64,000 nt of DNA from Anderseniella sp963700885. GTDB taxonomy: Bacteria > Pseudomonadota > Alphaproteobacteria > Rhizobiales > Aestuariivirgaceae. Positions 54,350-63,801 of this stretch are shown piece after piece. How positions within the stretch are numbered: the first letter of the stretch is position 1; each line of letters starts with the position of its first letter. The stretch covers positions 62,001 through 126,000 of the forward strand of contig CAVOZJ010000016.1 in assembly GCA_963700885.1 (NCBI GenBank). Reading direction: 5' to 3'. The notes under the pieces were generated by a model. The model was given only the letters and a program-made list of their open reading frames with translations, did not search any database and was not told where the DNA came from. Position numbers and translations under genes: made by a program.

Positions 54350-55700
54350 AATGATGCTGTGGACGGCTCCTCCGCCGGCATCGCGATGTGCCAAGTTTGC
54401 GGTGTCATTAGAGGAACCGCCAAGGAGGAGCCATCCATGGAAAAGATTAGCACGATTGGTCTGGACATCGCGAAGAACGTGTTCCAGGTGCACGGCATCG
54501 ATGAGGCCGGCAACATTGTTGTGCAGCGCCAGTTGAGGCGGCGGCAAGTGCTGCCGTTCTTTGAACGCCAGTCGCCCTGTCTGGTTGGCATGGAAGCATG
54601 CGCAACATCGCATTACTGGGCGCGTGAACTGGTCAGGCTTGGTCACGAGGTCAAGCTCATGCCGCCTCGATATGTGAAGCCCTACGTGAAGCGGAACAAG
54701 AACGATGCGGCTGATGCTGAAGCCATCTGCGAGGCCGTGACACGGCCAACAATGCGGTTCGTCGCGATCAAGACACCGGAGCAGCAGTCGGTGTTGATGC
54801 TGCACCGGACCCGCCAGCTGTTCGTGCGCCAGCGGGTTACCTTGACCAATGCGATCCGTGCCCATCTGGCCGAGTTCGGCATCGTGGCCGGGATCGGGCG
54901 CAACGGTCTGGAAGCCTTGCTTGAGCTGATTGGCAAGGAGGGGGATGAACGTATCCCGGCTGCAGCGCATGAGTGCCTGATGGCGTTGGTCATGCAGTTG
55001 CAGCTCGTCAAGTGCCAGATCCTGGAAGCTGACCGGCGCATCCTTGCCTGTCACAAGGCCAGCCCGGTCTCCCGTCGCCTTGAAGCAATCCCCGGTGTCG
55101 GCCCGCTGATTGCTACCGCCCTTGTGGCCAGCATTCCCGATCCCCAGGCGTTCCGATCTGGCCGGGACCTGAGTGCGTGGATCGGACTGGTGCCCAAACA
55201 GAACTCGACCGGCGGCAAGGAGAAGCTCGGTTCGATCTCCAAGGCGGGCAATCGGTATTTGCGCCAGCTGCTGGTGGTCGGTGCCATGTCGCTGATCCTG
55301 CGCGCCAGGCAACTTGGTTATACGCGTCACCCCTGGCTGGCGCGTCTCATGGAGCGTCGATCAGCCAAGGTCGCTGCCGTAGCCCTGGCCAACAAGATTG
55401 CCCGAACCGCATGGGCCATGATGGCTCGTGGCGAGGCCTATCGGGCACCAGTGCAACAGGCTGCCTGACAGACATACACGATACACGCGGGCCACGCAGT
55501 CCGCGAAACGAGGTTGGAAAGGGCAATGATCCGATAACGCACCCGAGCCAGTCGGCCCACGAGGCGGGACAACCCATTTGTGCCATGGCGCTGCAAAGCA
55601 CGTGTTTTTGACCGGGACCCGTCCTCGCGGAGAGCATTATGGCCAGCGGTCATGAACAGTGCCGCATCAACAGGCCGAACACATGGCAGCTAGTCGCCTG
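54350..55700 (+). mobile_element. IS110-family (IS1111-like) insertion sequence
   Basis: The leader from about 54350 (GATGCTGTGGAC, GCCAAGTTTGCGGTGTCATT) and the complete transposase are followed by a long non-coding 3' end to about 55700, the compact form of IS110 elements that also carry a guide-like RNA region. Exact ends cannot be fixed because IS110 termini lack plain inverted repeats. Related ends lie at 32936-33010 and 43668-44310. Confidence 0.8.
54437..55468 (+). CDS. IS110-family transposase (DEDD type)
   Basis: ATG 54437 follows AAGGAGGAG and gives 343 residues. The RuvC-like DEDD residues are ISTIGLDIAKNVFQVHG (D), CLVGMEACATSHYW (E) and RNKNDAADAEAICEA (D, D). The C-terminal Tnp domain with EAIPGVGPLIATALVASIPD and the conserved Ser in LGSISKAGNRYLRQLL is complete. 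It is the full-length version of the truncated copy at 43668-44232. Enzymes of this family recombine guided by an element-encoded RNA, which should lie in the flanking non-coding ends. Confidence 0.92.
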   Translation: MEKISTIGLDIAKNVFQVHGIDEAGNIVVQRQLRRRQVLPFFERQSPCLVGMEACATSHYWARELVRLGHEVKLMPPRYVKPYVKRNKNDAADAEAICEAVTRPTMRFVAIKTPEQQSVLMLHRTRQLFVRQRVTLTNAIRAHLAEFGIVAGIGRNGLEALLELIGKEGDERIPAAAHECLMALVMQLQLVKCQILEADRRILACHKASPVSRRLEAIPGVGPLIATALVASIPDPQAFRSGRDLSAWIGLVPKQNSTGGKEKLGSISKAGNRYLRQLLVVGAMSLILRARQLGYTRHPWLARLMERRSAKVAAVALANKIARTAWAMMARGEAYRAPVQQAA

Positions 55701-55717
55701 TGAAGAATCCGGTTTTG

Positions 55718-57065
55718 TCAGGCCAGTCGGATATGTGCCTGACTTTGCGGGAACAGGATGGCGGCCAGGATGAGTAACAAAAGTTGCTTGAACCACGCCA
55801 GCAGGAGCCGGAAGTTGTGGCCGATTGCGCAGAGCAGGACGTTGATGGCATCTCCCCCGGCGCCCTTGAGGGCGTTTCGTTCGAGATGGCCGTCCTGCTT
55901 CATGTGACCGATCACCGGCTCGATGGCGTTTCGCCGTCGCAGTTCGCGCCTGATGGTGGGTGAGGTTATGCCGCGGGTGTGGGAGACATGGACCTGCAGC
56001 CCCTGGCGGTCGACCCCGTGGCCACGGTAGCCACGATCGACATAGGCGCGGGTGGGCTTTCTTGTGGTGATACGGGCGACCTGGTCAAGTTGGGCGCCGA
56101 GCGTGTGGCCGTCATACGGATTGCCGGGCAGCGACATGGCACCGAGCACGAACTGTCCGCCCTTGCAGCGCTCGTTGGTGGTGGCGAATGAGGCCTTCAC
56201 GCCAAACTCGTACCGGTTACGGGCCTTGCCCTTGCCGATGCACTCGACCTCCGGGGCATGGAAGGCATAGAGCTTCCCGGTGTCGCCGGGTTGCTGGCCG
56301 TGGATCGTCCGGGCCCGCTCCAGGACGCTGGCAAGCGCCTTCAGGCGCACCGGGTCATCTGCGATCTTGCGCTCGATGTCGCGGATCAGCCGGCCCAGAC
56401 GCGTGCGCATGAAGCGTAGATGCGCCTTGGCCTGCTTGTGGCCACGGCCATGCATCAGGCGGGCCGCCTCGGTCCTGGCCCGGCGTGCCACCCGCAGGTA
56501 GGACTGGCGCAGCCGCACGCCATGGGTCCCGGCAGCCCGGTTCAGCCACTCGATCGCGCGCAGCATGAGATGGCTGTCGGTGGGATGGGCCACCGCCTTG
56601 GTCTGCACCGTGGTGTCGACCGTGACACGTTCGAGCTGGCGCTCGCTGACGGCTCCGCTTGCCATGGCAATCGAGATCGTCTCGGCCAGAAGCGCTTCGA
56701 GCCTGTCACCATCCATGCGCTTGCGCCAGCGCGTCATTGATGACCGGTCGGCGGGTTAGGACATGCTGGAAATGGGTCTCGCCGCAGAACGCCTGGTAGT
56801 ACGGGTTCTCGACCCAGGCCGCGGACACAGCCTCGTCCGACAGACCCTTGATGTGCTTGATCAGGTGCAGCCCCACCATCAGCCGTGTCGGAAGCCCGGG
56901 ACGGCCGACATGCTCCACGAAGGTGGCGCCGTAGAGCGCATCAAGCCGGTCCCAGTCGATGCGGTCCGCCAGCTGCAGCAGTTCGTGCCGGCGATCCAGG
57001 ATCGCCGCAAGGCTTTCGCGGAACATGTCGGTCTGCAGCGTCGGGTCAGGCTTCCTGGGGCGCAT
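55718..57065 (-). pseudogene. IS5-type transposase in two frames
   Basis: The start (57065) encodes ESLAAILDRRHELLQLADRI, FVEHVGRPGLPTRLMVGLHL and SAAWVENPYYQAFCGETHFQ. The reading then shifts by one base near 56745, and the C-terminal part (from 56737) continues with MTRWRKRMDGDRLEALLAET, ERVTVDTTVQTKAVAHPTD, TRAYVDRGYRGHGV and NAIEPVIGHMKQDGHLERNA. A single indel in the text VLTRRPVINDA versus the expected P-I-D-R-S-S accounts for it. No slippery run is visible, so it is probably inactive. Confidence 0.82.
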
Positions 57066-57540
57066 CGGAGGGGCTCCTCTTTAATCTCCCGACAGTGAAT
57101 CAGAGTATGCCCGCAATGCCCAGACCCCACCTGCACGGCTGCGCAAAAACGCAAGAAAATGCTGCCAAATCGTCACAACCTTGCAAAACTGGATACTTCA
57201 ACACCCGCCGAAAACACCGTAATCTCAACCAATTGCGAGTTGATCACAGGCGACTAGCTCCGACCAGCAGCGCGTCATCAATCAGATCCCTTGACAGCAC
57301 GGAGCCGTTCTCTAATCGCACCTCCCTTGTCAATGGATGATTGCCAGCTGCGGGGTCGTGGTTCTCTCCGCGGTCGGTCTCCCGCCGCAACATCCGGTTC
57401 GAAGCGCAGGCCCTGCAAGGTCCACAACGGGTTCGACGCGATACGCCCGTCCCATCGGCTCGCGACGCAGTGACCCACACCTTCGCCCCGCAAGGCAACC
57501 CATCACGCCAAACGGCGTATCCCGGCGACGGCGCTGGTTA
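57066..57540. other. Junction of IS5-type and IS110 ends
   Basis: No host gene recognised. The right half (57240 onward) is the non-coding 3' end of the IS110 element that follows on the reverse strand. Confidence 0.5.
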
Positions 57541-58572
57541 TCATGTGGCGCTGGCTGATGATGACCAACGGAACGGTTCACCGGATCGCCAGATCGTGTG
57601 AAGGATAACCGAGAGTTTGCGGGCCAATGCGACACGCGCCTTGCCGAAGCCGGACCGGTGGGCGATGGCCAACGCCCAATCCTTAAGGCTGGATGGTCGC
57701 TTCACCCGTGTAAGAACAACTACGGCTGCCTCGTACATCAATGTACGGGCCAGACTGTCGCCGCACCGTGATATTCGACCGCTGCGATCGATCTCGCCAG
57801 ACTGGTATTGCCTGGGAGTTAAACCGAGATGGGCTCCTACAGCACGGGAATTGCCGAACCGCGCAGGGTCTTCGACGGTGCTCACATAAGCAAGCACGGT
57901 CAGGGGACCGATACCCGGCACGCTCATCAGCAAACGACATTCTGGATTATTGCGCACGAGTGTCCGGATGATCTCATCGAACGCGGTAATTTGCTGGCGA
58001 AGTTGGCGCCAGCTTGCCAGCATGGGCGCTATGACGACTTCAAGTTCGGGTCGGTCGACGAGCTGTGCTTCAACACGGCGGTCAAACCTAGTCCCGCGAA
58101 CACCGCCTGGTAACACACCGAAGGTCTTGAGAATACCGCGGATATGGTTGGACAGGCGCGTCCTCATGCCGACCAGCTGGGCCCGAGCGCCCAGCAAGGC
58201 CCGGGCGCGATGGGCATCCAGCGACTTTACATGGACACTACGGTACCAACCCGTTCGAACGATCTGGGCCAAACCTTCAGCATCGTTTTGGTCGGTCTTG
58301 TTGATCTGCATCTTGAGGGCCGCACGGGCATGCCGCGCATCCAGACAAATCACGTCGAGACCCCGCCCGCGCAGCTCATGGACAAGCCACGGCGTCATTG
58401 CACCAGTCTCAACGCCAATACGAGCCTCGTCGCCCGCATGCCTGCGAATCTTGGCCTCGATCTGATCAGGTGACGAAGCGCAAACGCCGCGCCAGATCGT
58501 CTTACCAGCAGCATCAACGACACAAATCGCCGTTGTCTTCTGAGATACGTCCAAACCTACCGAATGGGACAT
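57541..58572 (-). CDS. IS110-family transposase, second type
   Basis: The start at 58572 (MSHSVGLDVSQKTTAICVVD) gives 343 residues. Active-site text is SVGLDVSQ (D), IGVETGAMTPW (E) and KTDQNDAEGLAQI (D, D). The second domain SVPGIGPLTVLAYVSTVEDP then GHLGLTPRQ-type text and GRISRCGDSLARTLMYEAAV holds the Ser. It differs strongly from the IS110 transposase at 54437, so it is another subgroup. Upstream of the start the IS630 element at 58589 has inserted 17 bp away, removing or displacing the IS110 leader end. Confidence 0.88.
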   Translation of the reverse strand: MSHSVGLDVSQKTTAICVVDAAGKTIWRGVCASSPDQIEAKIRRHAGDEARIGVETGAMTPWLVHELRGRGLDVICLDARHARAALKMQINKTDQNDAEGLAQIVRTGWYRSVHVKSLDAHRARALLGARAQLVGMRTRLSNHIRGILKTFGVLPGGVRGTRFDRRVEAQLVDRPELEVVIAPMLASWRQLRQQITAFDEIIRTLVRNNPECRLLMSVPGIGPLTVLAYVSTVEDPARFGNSRAVGAHLGLTPRQYQSGEIDRSGRISRCGDSLARTLMYEAAVVVLTRVKRPSSLKDWALAIAHRSGFGKARVALARKLSVILHTIWRSGEPFRWSSSASAT

Positions 58573-58588
58573 CGGAAATCCTCCAATA

Positions 58589-59752
58589 ATACCAAAGGCC
58601 CTCACAACTGACCTGTATGCGCCCATTTGCGCATTCCAATTGATGTGATGACGTGGGGCTGCGAGATCAGGCTGTTCCAGGCGTCACATGCGGCATCGAT
58701 GATGTCCTGGTAATTGTCGAAGACACGGTTCGAAAGGAAGTTGGCCCGCAGGTACTGCCAGACCTGCTCGACGGGATTGAGTTCCGGTGAGCGCGATGGC
58801 AGCAGGATCGGGGTGATGTTCTTCGGCCAGCGGAGATTGCCGGTCGTGTGCCATCCGGCGCGATCGAGCAGAAGCACCGCATGCGCGTCCTTGGCAATGT
58901 GCCGGGCAATCTCGTCGAGATGCAGTTGCATTGCTCCAGTATCGGCGAAGGGCAACGCCAGCGCTGCTCCTGTGCCCCTGGCTGGGCAGATGGCGCCGAA
59001 CAGGTAGGCGCTTTCATAGCGCTGGTCGGCGGGCTGGATGGGTCTTGTGCCACGCTTGGCCCACTGACGAACGAGGCCGTTCTTCTGGCCGATGCGAGCT
59101 TCGTCCTGGAACCAGATCTCGATCTTTTTCCTGCGCGTCACGCCGTCAAGGTGGGCCGCGAGCGTGCGCGGGAAGTTTTTTTGAACGCCTGGATGACCTC
59201 GCCATCCTGCTTGGGGTGCCGGGGTCTGGCGCTGACATGGGAGAAGCCGAGGTGCTGCAGCAGCTTGCCGACGCTGCGCTCGTGGTAGTTGATCCCGAAC
59301 CGCTCGACGATCACCCGCTGAAGATCGATGCGCCGCCATCGCACGACGCCGTCGACTGTGCGGTCGGGGCCGGTCTCAACGATCTCGGACAGTTCCTTGA
59401 GCTGTGCCGGCGACAAGCGTCGCGGATTGCCGCGGCGGCGATTGTCTTTCAGCCCGGCCGGACCAAGTGCATTGTAGCGGTGCACCCAGTCCCTCAGCGT
59501 CTGCCGGTCCATGCCGCCGATCCTGGCGGCTTCGGTCCGGCTCATCCCGTCCAGCACCGCCGCGATCGACAGCAGGCGACGGCTCTGGTTCGCATCCTTT
59601 GTTCGTGCAGCAAGCCGACGAAGCTCCGTCGGCGTGCGTATCTGATTCACAGCTACGGTTCTTGGCATGACAGGAATCCTCCCTGCCACCTTGAATCACC
59701 AAGCGCTTGATTTGGGAAGCTCCAGCGAGTCAGATCAGAAGGCCGTTGGTAT
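58589..59752 (-). mobile_element. IS630-family insertion sequence, second type
   Basis: Ends ATACCAAAGGCC (58589) and GGCCGTTGGTAT (to 59752) form an imperfect inverted repeat closely like that of the IS630 at 2073-3238. It is inserted at the upstream edge of an IS110 element. Confidence 0.82.
58602..59689 (-). CDS. IS630-family transposase, two frames joined at an A-run
   Basis: The N-terminal half (start 59689, MAGRIPVMPRTVAVNQIRTP) has the helix-turn-helix with RDWVHRYNALGPAGLKDNRR. The C-terminal half has FQDEARIGQKNGLVRQWAKR, AVLLLDRAGWH and LLPSRSPELNPVEQVWQYLR. The switch is at a run of seven A on the coding strand near 59176-59182. As in the copy at 2091-3175, programmed slippage is the likely explanation. 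Confidence 0.82.
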
Positions 59753-59943
59753 AATACGAGATCAACCGGGCTCATGCCCGGATCACGGCATTATCAGACT
59801 GTCATACGGCTGCCGCGATTACCCGATGTCCACACATGGCACTAAACGGAGTCTCCAAAACTCTGCAATTAGAGCCCGCTTTTAGAGGGGTAAAGCCGAC
59901 ACTCTCGGGAACCCGTCAGAGAGTCCGCCAATGACCCAGCCTG
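59753..59943. other. Short non-coding interval
   Basis: No gene recognised. Confidence 0.4.
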
Positions 59944-60080
59944 TGTGAAAACTCGCTTTCCACGACTTTTAGCGGCTATTCGCTGAATGCGCTCAATCGT
60001 AACCCATTGATTTTGTTGGTGCTGAATTTTCAGAACAGGCAAGAAAATCAGATTTGGGCTGGATTTTCGGAGTTTTCACA
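59944..60080. repeat. 137-bp element with 11-bp terminal inverted repeats
   Basis: TGTGAAAACTC (59944-59954) and GAGTTTTCACA (60070-60080) are perfect inverted repeats enclosing A/T-rich sequence without a gene. This is the form of a non-autonomous element or of a deleted IS with both ends left. It lies just downstream of the outer-membrane protein gene on the reverse strand. Confidence 0.5.
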
Positions 60081-60112
60081 GAGCCAAGACGCCAAGCAGA
60101 CAACTGAGTTCA

Positions 60113-60862
60113 TTATCGTCGAAACCTCAAACCCACGGTGACAACATTCGAGCCCGTGCTGGTGTCCCAGAAAAGTCCATAGCCTGTAGAACGGTGATGG
60201 ATGCGTATGAACAGTTCGTCTTCTGGTTTATCTGGCAACGAAAAGGCAATCTCAGGCGACAGGTAGTGCTGGAGGATCGCCCCGCTCGGTATGTCGTTTT
60301 GTCCATAGTTTGTTTCACTCGGAGGAAGCTCTGCGACCACATTCAAGCCGGTCGAGATGCCAACTGAGGTCCGCAGGACGTCATTCCAGGGAAAACCATC
60401 AAACCTGAGGTAAATGGCTCCCCAAGCCTCCGGGCTGTAGTAGTCCCGCCCAGGTTCGAACCGAAAGCCGGCACCGGTTTCGGCTTCAAGCCAGAAGTAA
60501 TCCCAGAACCGAACAAGCTGGCGGGACATTGCGGCGCCGACGAAGCCGCCTTTGCCAACTTCATCACCTTCGATATCACCGTGGTTTATGATCAGATCGC
60601 TGATGCTACTGTCACCTACAGTCAGACCTCCCAACACACTGATGCTCCCAGGAACATCAGAGATCGCAGACAGCCCCAGTGCTGCCAAATCATCAGCCTT
60701 CGCAGCACTGATTGACATCCAACCAGTCAATACGATACCGATGGCAGTTATGCGTGCCCCAAGAAGCATGCCATGACGTCCCCATTTAGTTCCCAACCGG
60801 GATCCTGCCCGCGACTGCGTATCACCCAGCTGCAAGTTCAAGGAACCTCCAGAAACAGACAT
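60113..60862 (-). CDS. Outer-membrane protein, lipid A deacylase-like
   Basis: The product has 249 residues from 60862; ATG 60769 gives a better signal peptide (LLGARITAIGIVLTGWMSIS, cut near AKA-DD). The mature protein is a small beta-barrel with GFVGAAMSRQLVRFWDYFWL, GAGFRFEPGRDYYSPEAWGA and the C-terminal strand FIRIHHRSTGYGLFWDTSTG then NVVTVGLRFRR. The HHRSTGYG text recalls the His-Ser active site of PagL-type lipid A deacylases and of related acyloxyacyl hydrolase-like proteins. The assignment is tentative. A 3' copy of this gene lies in ruins at 51697-51870. Confidence 0.6.
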   Translation of the reverse strand: MSVSGGSLNLQLGDTQSRAGSRLGTKWGRHGMLLGARITAIGIVLTGWMSISAAKADDLAALGLSAISDVPGSISVLGGLTVGDSSISDLIINHGDIEGDEVGKGGFVGAAMSRQLVRFWDYFWLEAETGAGFRFEPGRDYYSPEAWGAIYLRFDGFPWNDVLRTSVGISTGLNVVAELPPSETNYGQNDIPSGAILQHYLSPEIAFSLPDKPEDELFIRIHHRSTGYGLFWDTSTGSNVVTVGLRFRR

Positions 60863-61025
60863 CGCATTAACCCAAGAAATTCTTGGAACAGCGCCTTTCT
60901 GACAGCGAGAACCTTATCAGTATAGAATCAAGTTTTGCCCTAGAATGTTTCAAAGTGCACATTTGTTAAATGCACCCGGTTGATCGACACAACATTCCCG
61001 ATCCAATGGGCTGGCTTGGTTCGCT

Positions 61026-62335
61026 AGCTGGACACCCGCATTAACCGGTAATTTTCGACGCGGCGGCGTCACAAGTTCGGTTGATTGATGCCTTTCTGCG
61101 GTCTTGATGGTCTTTGTGGCCCCGGGAGCGATGCTCCGGGGTGGTTTTAGCGTCGTTTCTGTCACTTCCGGACGGACTCATCCTGTGGCGCTGGTCCGCT
61201 CATGGAAGATCAGGCGGTCGAAGTTGTAGGCGATGTTGGCCAGGATCAGTTTCGCCTCGGCGCGGGCGATCCCGATGGTGCGGATAAACAACCCGAAGCG
61301 GTTCTTCTGGTGCGCAAAGACATGCTCGACCGCCGCACGGATCGATGACTTGCCGGCATTGGCCCGTGCGATGTGCTTCGGCATCGGGCGTCCTGCCGGC
61401 TTGCGGCGATGGATCCGGCTGACCAGCATCTTCGACACCAGCCACTTCTCGTTCTTCTGCGAGCGGTAGGCGCTGTCGGCCCAGACCTCAGACGAGGTGT
61501 TCTTTGTCGTCACCAGTTTCGGCAACATGCGACCGTCGGCATGCGAGGCCGAGGTGACAGCACATGCCCGGATGAATCCGAACCGCCGGTCGATCACAAT
61601 ATGCGACTTGTAGCCGAACACCGGCAGGGCGATCTGCGGCAGGGCTGTTCCATCCGGTCGATAACGGACCTTGCCGCCGATCTTCAGCGTCCAGCGTGCA
61701 TCGGTGTCCTTCTGTGCCGCCTTGTTCGGCTCATCCGGCCAGATCTCAGACGCTGCCTTTCCGTCCTTGATCGCCGCCTTTTCGGCATCGCTGTTGCGCT
61801 GCTTCGGCGCCGGCACCAGCGAGGCATCGACGATCTGGCCCGACATCGGGATGTAGCCCTTCTTCTGCAATTGCCAGTCGAAGGCTTTCATCACCCGCTT
61901 CAGCGTGCCGGTCTCGGTGAGCTTGTTGCGGAACAGCCGGATGGTGTTTTCGTCCGGCGTCGGACCGCCAAGATCAAGGCGCAGGAACCGCATCCAGGAC
62001 AGCCGGTCGCGGATCATGAACTCCATCTTCGCGTCGCTCAGATTGTGTTGCGCCTGCAGGATCAGCGCCTTGAACATCGAAACCGGGTCGAACGGAGGCC
62101 GACCACCCCTGGCGCCATCGCCATATCCCAGGCCTTCGACAAGCCAGCCCCGGAAATGTTCGAAATCCACCGTCTTCTCCAGAACCTCCAGCGGATCGCC
62201 GTTCTGACTCAGCCGCTCAAGGTGTTCCGAAAGTCCGAAAAACGACCGATGTTCCATCGCCCTGCCTCCACATCACGACAGGACAAGTGAATCATAAAAT
62301 CCAGAATCCGAACAGGTTTTTGCGGGTGTCCAGCT
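61026..62335 (-). mobile_element. IS5-type insertion sequence (1.31 kb), intact
   Basis: AGCTGGACACCCGC (61026-61039) and GCGGGTGTCCAGCT (62322-62335) are perfect 14-bp inverted repeats. The single transposase is complete. The remnant at 43222-43667 is the right end of another copy. No clear target duplication is seen. Confidence 0.9.
61178..62257 (-). CDS. IS5-family transposase
   Basis: The 359 residues start MEHRSFFGLSEHLERLSQNG. The DDE residues are in MSGQIVDASLVPAPKQRN (D), EVWADSAYRSQ (D) and IRAAVEHVFAHQKNRFGLF (E). MFKALILQAQHNLSDAKMEF and MRFLRLDLGGPTPDENTIRL are standard N-terminal IS5 text. Complete and probably active; it can mobilise the two matching ends nearby. Confidence 0.92.
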   Translation of the reverse strand: MEHRSFFGLSEHLERLSQNGDPLEVLEKTVDFEHFRGWLVEGLGYGDGARGGRPPFDPVSMFKALILQAQHNLSDAKMEFMIRDRLSWMRFLRLDLGGPTPDENTIRLFRNKLTETGTLKRVMKAFDWQLQKKGYIPMSGQIVDASLVPAPKQRNSDAEKAAIKDGKAASEIWPDEPNKAAQKDTDARWTLKIGGKVRYRPDGTALPQIALPVFGYKSHIVIDRRFGFIRACAVTSASHADGRMLPKLVTTKNTSSEVWADSAYRSQKNEKWLVSKMLVSRIHRRKPAGRPMPKHIARANAGKSSIRAAVEHVFAHQKNRFGLFIRTIGIARAEAKLILANIAYNFDRLIFHERTSATG

Positions 62336-62628
62336 CCTGACGCGCGCCGCTCGCCGACCTGGCGCTGAACGTCAGTATGATCAGCCGTGGTAATGTGGTC
62401 AGTTTTGGTGTGAGGGCCGATGGTCGCCAACCATAAACAGGCGCACCTCGCGCTTCGTGCCACAGATGCCGGGTCACACGTTGTAGGCCAGGCTGGCGAT
62501 GGTGCGTTCCTGCTTCTTGCCAAGGCTAAACCAATCAGGCGTATGAGCCAACCCATCCAGCTTCTCCTGGGAGGTTGGTCCCATCGATTTGACAGCCTGC
62601 TCCTAACCAGCCCGACTGCGCAAATGTT
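62336..62628. other. Non-coding interval after the IS5 element
   Basis: No conserved gene was recognised. Short open frames on the reverse strand do not resemble known proteins. Confidence 0.4.
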
Positions 62629-63801
62629 TCACAGCAATAGTAGTTTCTTCGCGACAGACCAGATCTCCTTGAATGGAAACATGGTTGCTCCACCTGCGAC
62701 TAGGGGCAGGAGTGCGGCCGCACCAACCGGAACGATTGCGCGTCGGTTCAACAGGACAACGGACAACTTTTTGGCGGCATCATAGAGCTTGGTTGGGTCT
62801 GCCAGGTTATCGGTTTGGTTGTCTGCATTGGCTTCTGAACTGGTACGCCCAAGCGTGTTGTCTTCACTTCGGCGAAAGAAGCGTGTCGCTAGGATGCCTG
62901 TCTGTGCAAGGGTTGATCGCTTTAGCATGGCGAGCGGGCGATAGAAAACGGCCAGAGGCGACGTGAACACGATCAGCACGATGGCGAGCCAAAAGGCCAT
63001 AACCAGGCCATAGGTTTGCAGCGAAAAACCAAGGTCGTTGATCAGATACGCGATCGCTGCCCCAAGAATGCAGCTCACACCGAAGACAAACAGCGAGTAT
63101 GCATTCGGGTATTCACCGATAAAGCCCAGCCCAGCATTTTTGTCCGGATGACTGACCGCAAGCTGCATGTCAAGACGCGCAAGTTTGCCCAAAAGAATCG
63201 CCCATATTAGATGGCGCCATAAGCCGCGCAAAAACAGGAAATAGAGCATCGGGCTGCTGACGAGTAGGCACCACCATGCCGCGGGCATTAGGGTTCTGGT
63301 GTCACCCTGCACCGTGACACCCCAAACAGGGGCAGCCGCATCAGTTAGACTCCACTTCCACAGAGTGAACCCACTTGCGATCACCGCTAGCAGCACGCAG
63401 ATCATTTCGGCAATTGCGGAATCTCGCTGCCTCAATGCGGAGGCAACGGCTTGCGCCGCATGTGGAATGGCGGAGGGGGCCAACACGGCTTTTAGCTGGA
63501 TGAGTTTTCGCCGTAAGGTTACCTCTACCAGTGGTTCGACAAGGATGAAGGCTGCGATGGCGATTACAAAACGCGCCCAGACACCAAGGTCGAGCAGAAA
63601 TGGCCGATCCCGAAATTCACCAAACGCATGTCCGGAGATTAACGATAGCAATAGCGGGACACCCCAAGCTATTGCGACGGCGATGAGGGCTCTGCGCCCG
63701 GTATTTAATGCACTCTCGTGAAGGAGCCTGAGCCGGTGCTGGAGATTGTAAAATGGCCCCCCTCTCGCCGAAAGGTAATCTTCGATGTTAGGGTATTCCA
63801 T
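62629..63801 (-). CDS. Unrecognised polytopic membrane protein
   Basis: Start ATG 63801 after AAAGAGG gives 390 residues. At least six hydrophobic segments are visible, including ALIAVAIAWGVPLLLSLISG, FVIAIAAFILVEPLVE, MICVLLAVIASGFTLWKW and TYGLVMAFWLAIVLIVFTSP. Soluble stretches follow near GEYPNAYS and RRSEDNTLGRTSSEANADNQ. No family is recognised. It is not a transposase. Its last segment, VPVGAAALLPLVAGGATMF, is hydrophobic as well. It may act alone; the only neighbour in the window is the IS5 element. Confidence 0.6.
   Translation of the reverse strand: MEYPNIEDYLSARGGPFYNLQHRLRLLHESALNTGRRALIAVAIAWGVPLLLSLISGHAFGEFRDRPFLLDLGVWARFVIAIAAFILVEPLVEVTLRRKLIQLKAVLAPSAIPHAAQAVASALRQRDSAIAEMICVLLAVIASGFTLWKWSLTDAAAPVWGVTVQGDTRTLMPAAWWCLLVSSPMLYFLFLRGLWRHLIWAILLGKLARLDMQLAVSHPDKNAGLGFIGEYPNAYSLFVFGVSCILGAAIAYLINDLGFSLQTYGLVMAFWLAIVLIVFTSPLAVFYRPLAMLKRSTLAQTGILATRFFRRSEDNTLGRTSSEANADNQTDNLADPTKLYDAAKKLSVVLLNRRAIVPVGAAALLPLVAGGATMFPFKEIWSVAKKLLLL

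Noticed and set aside
54314..55330. A 338-codon frame opposite the IS110 transposase
   Set aside because: Antisense of a well-conserved transposase gene; composition is biased as expected for a shadow frame.
61373..62290. A 305-codon frame opposite the IS5 transposase
   Set aside because: Antisense shadow; the reverse strand carries the complete transposase with DDE residues.
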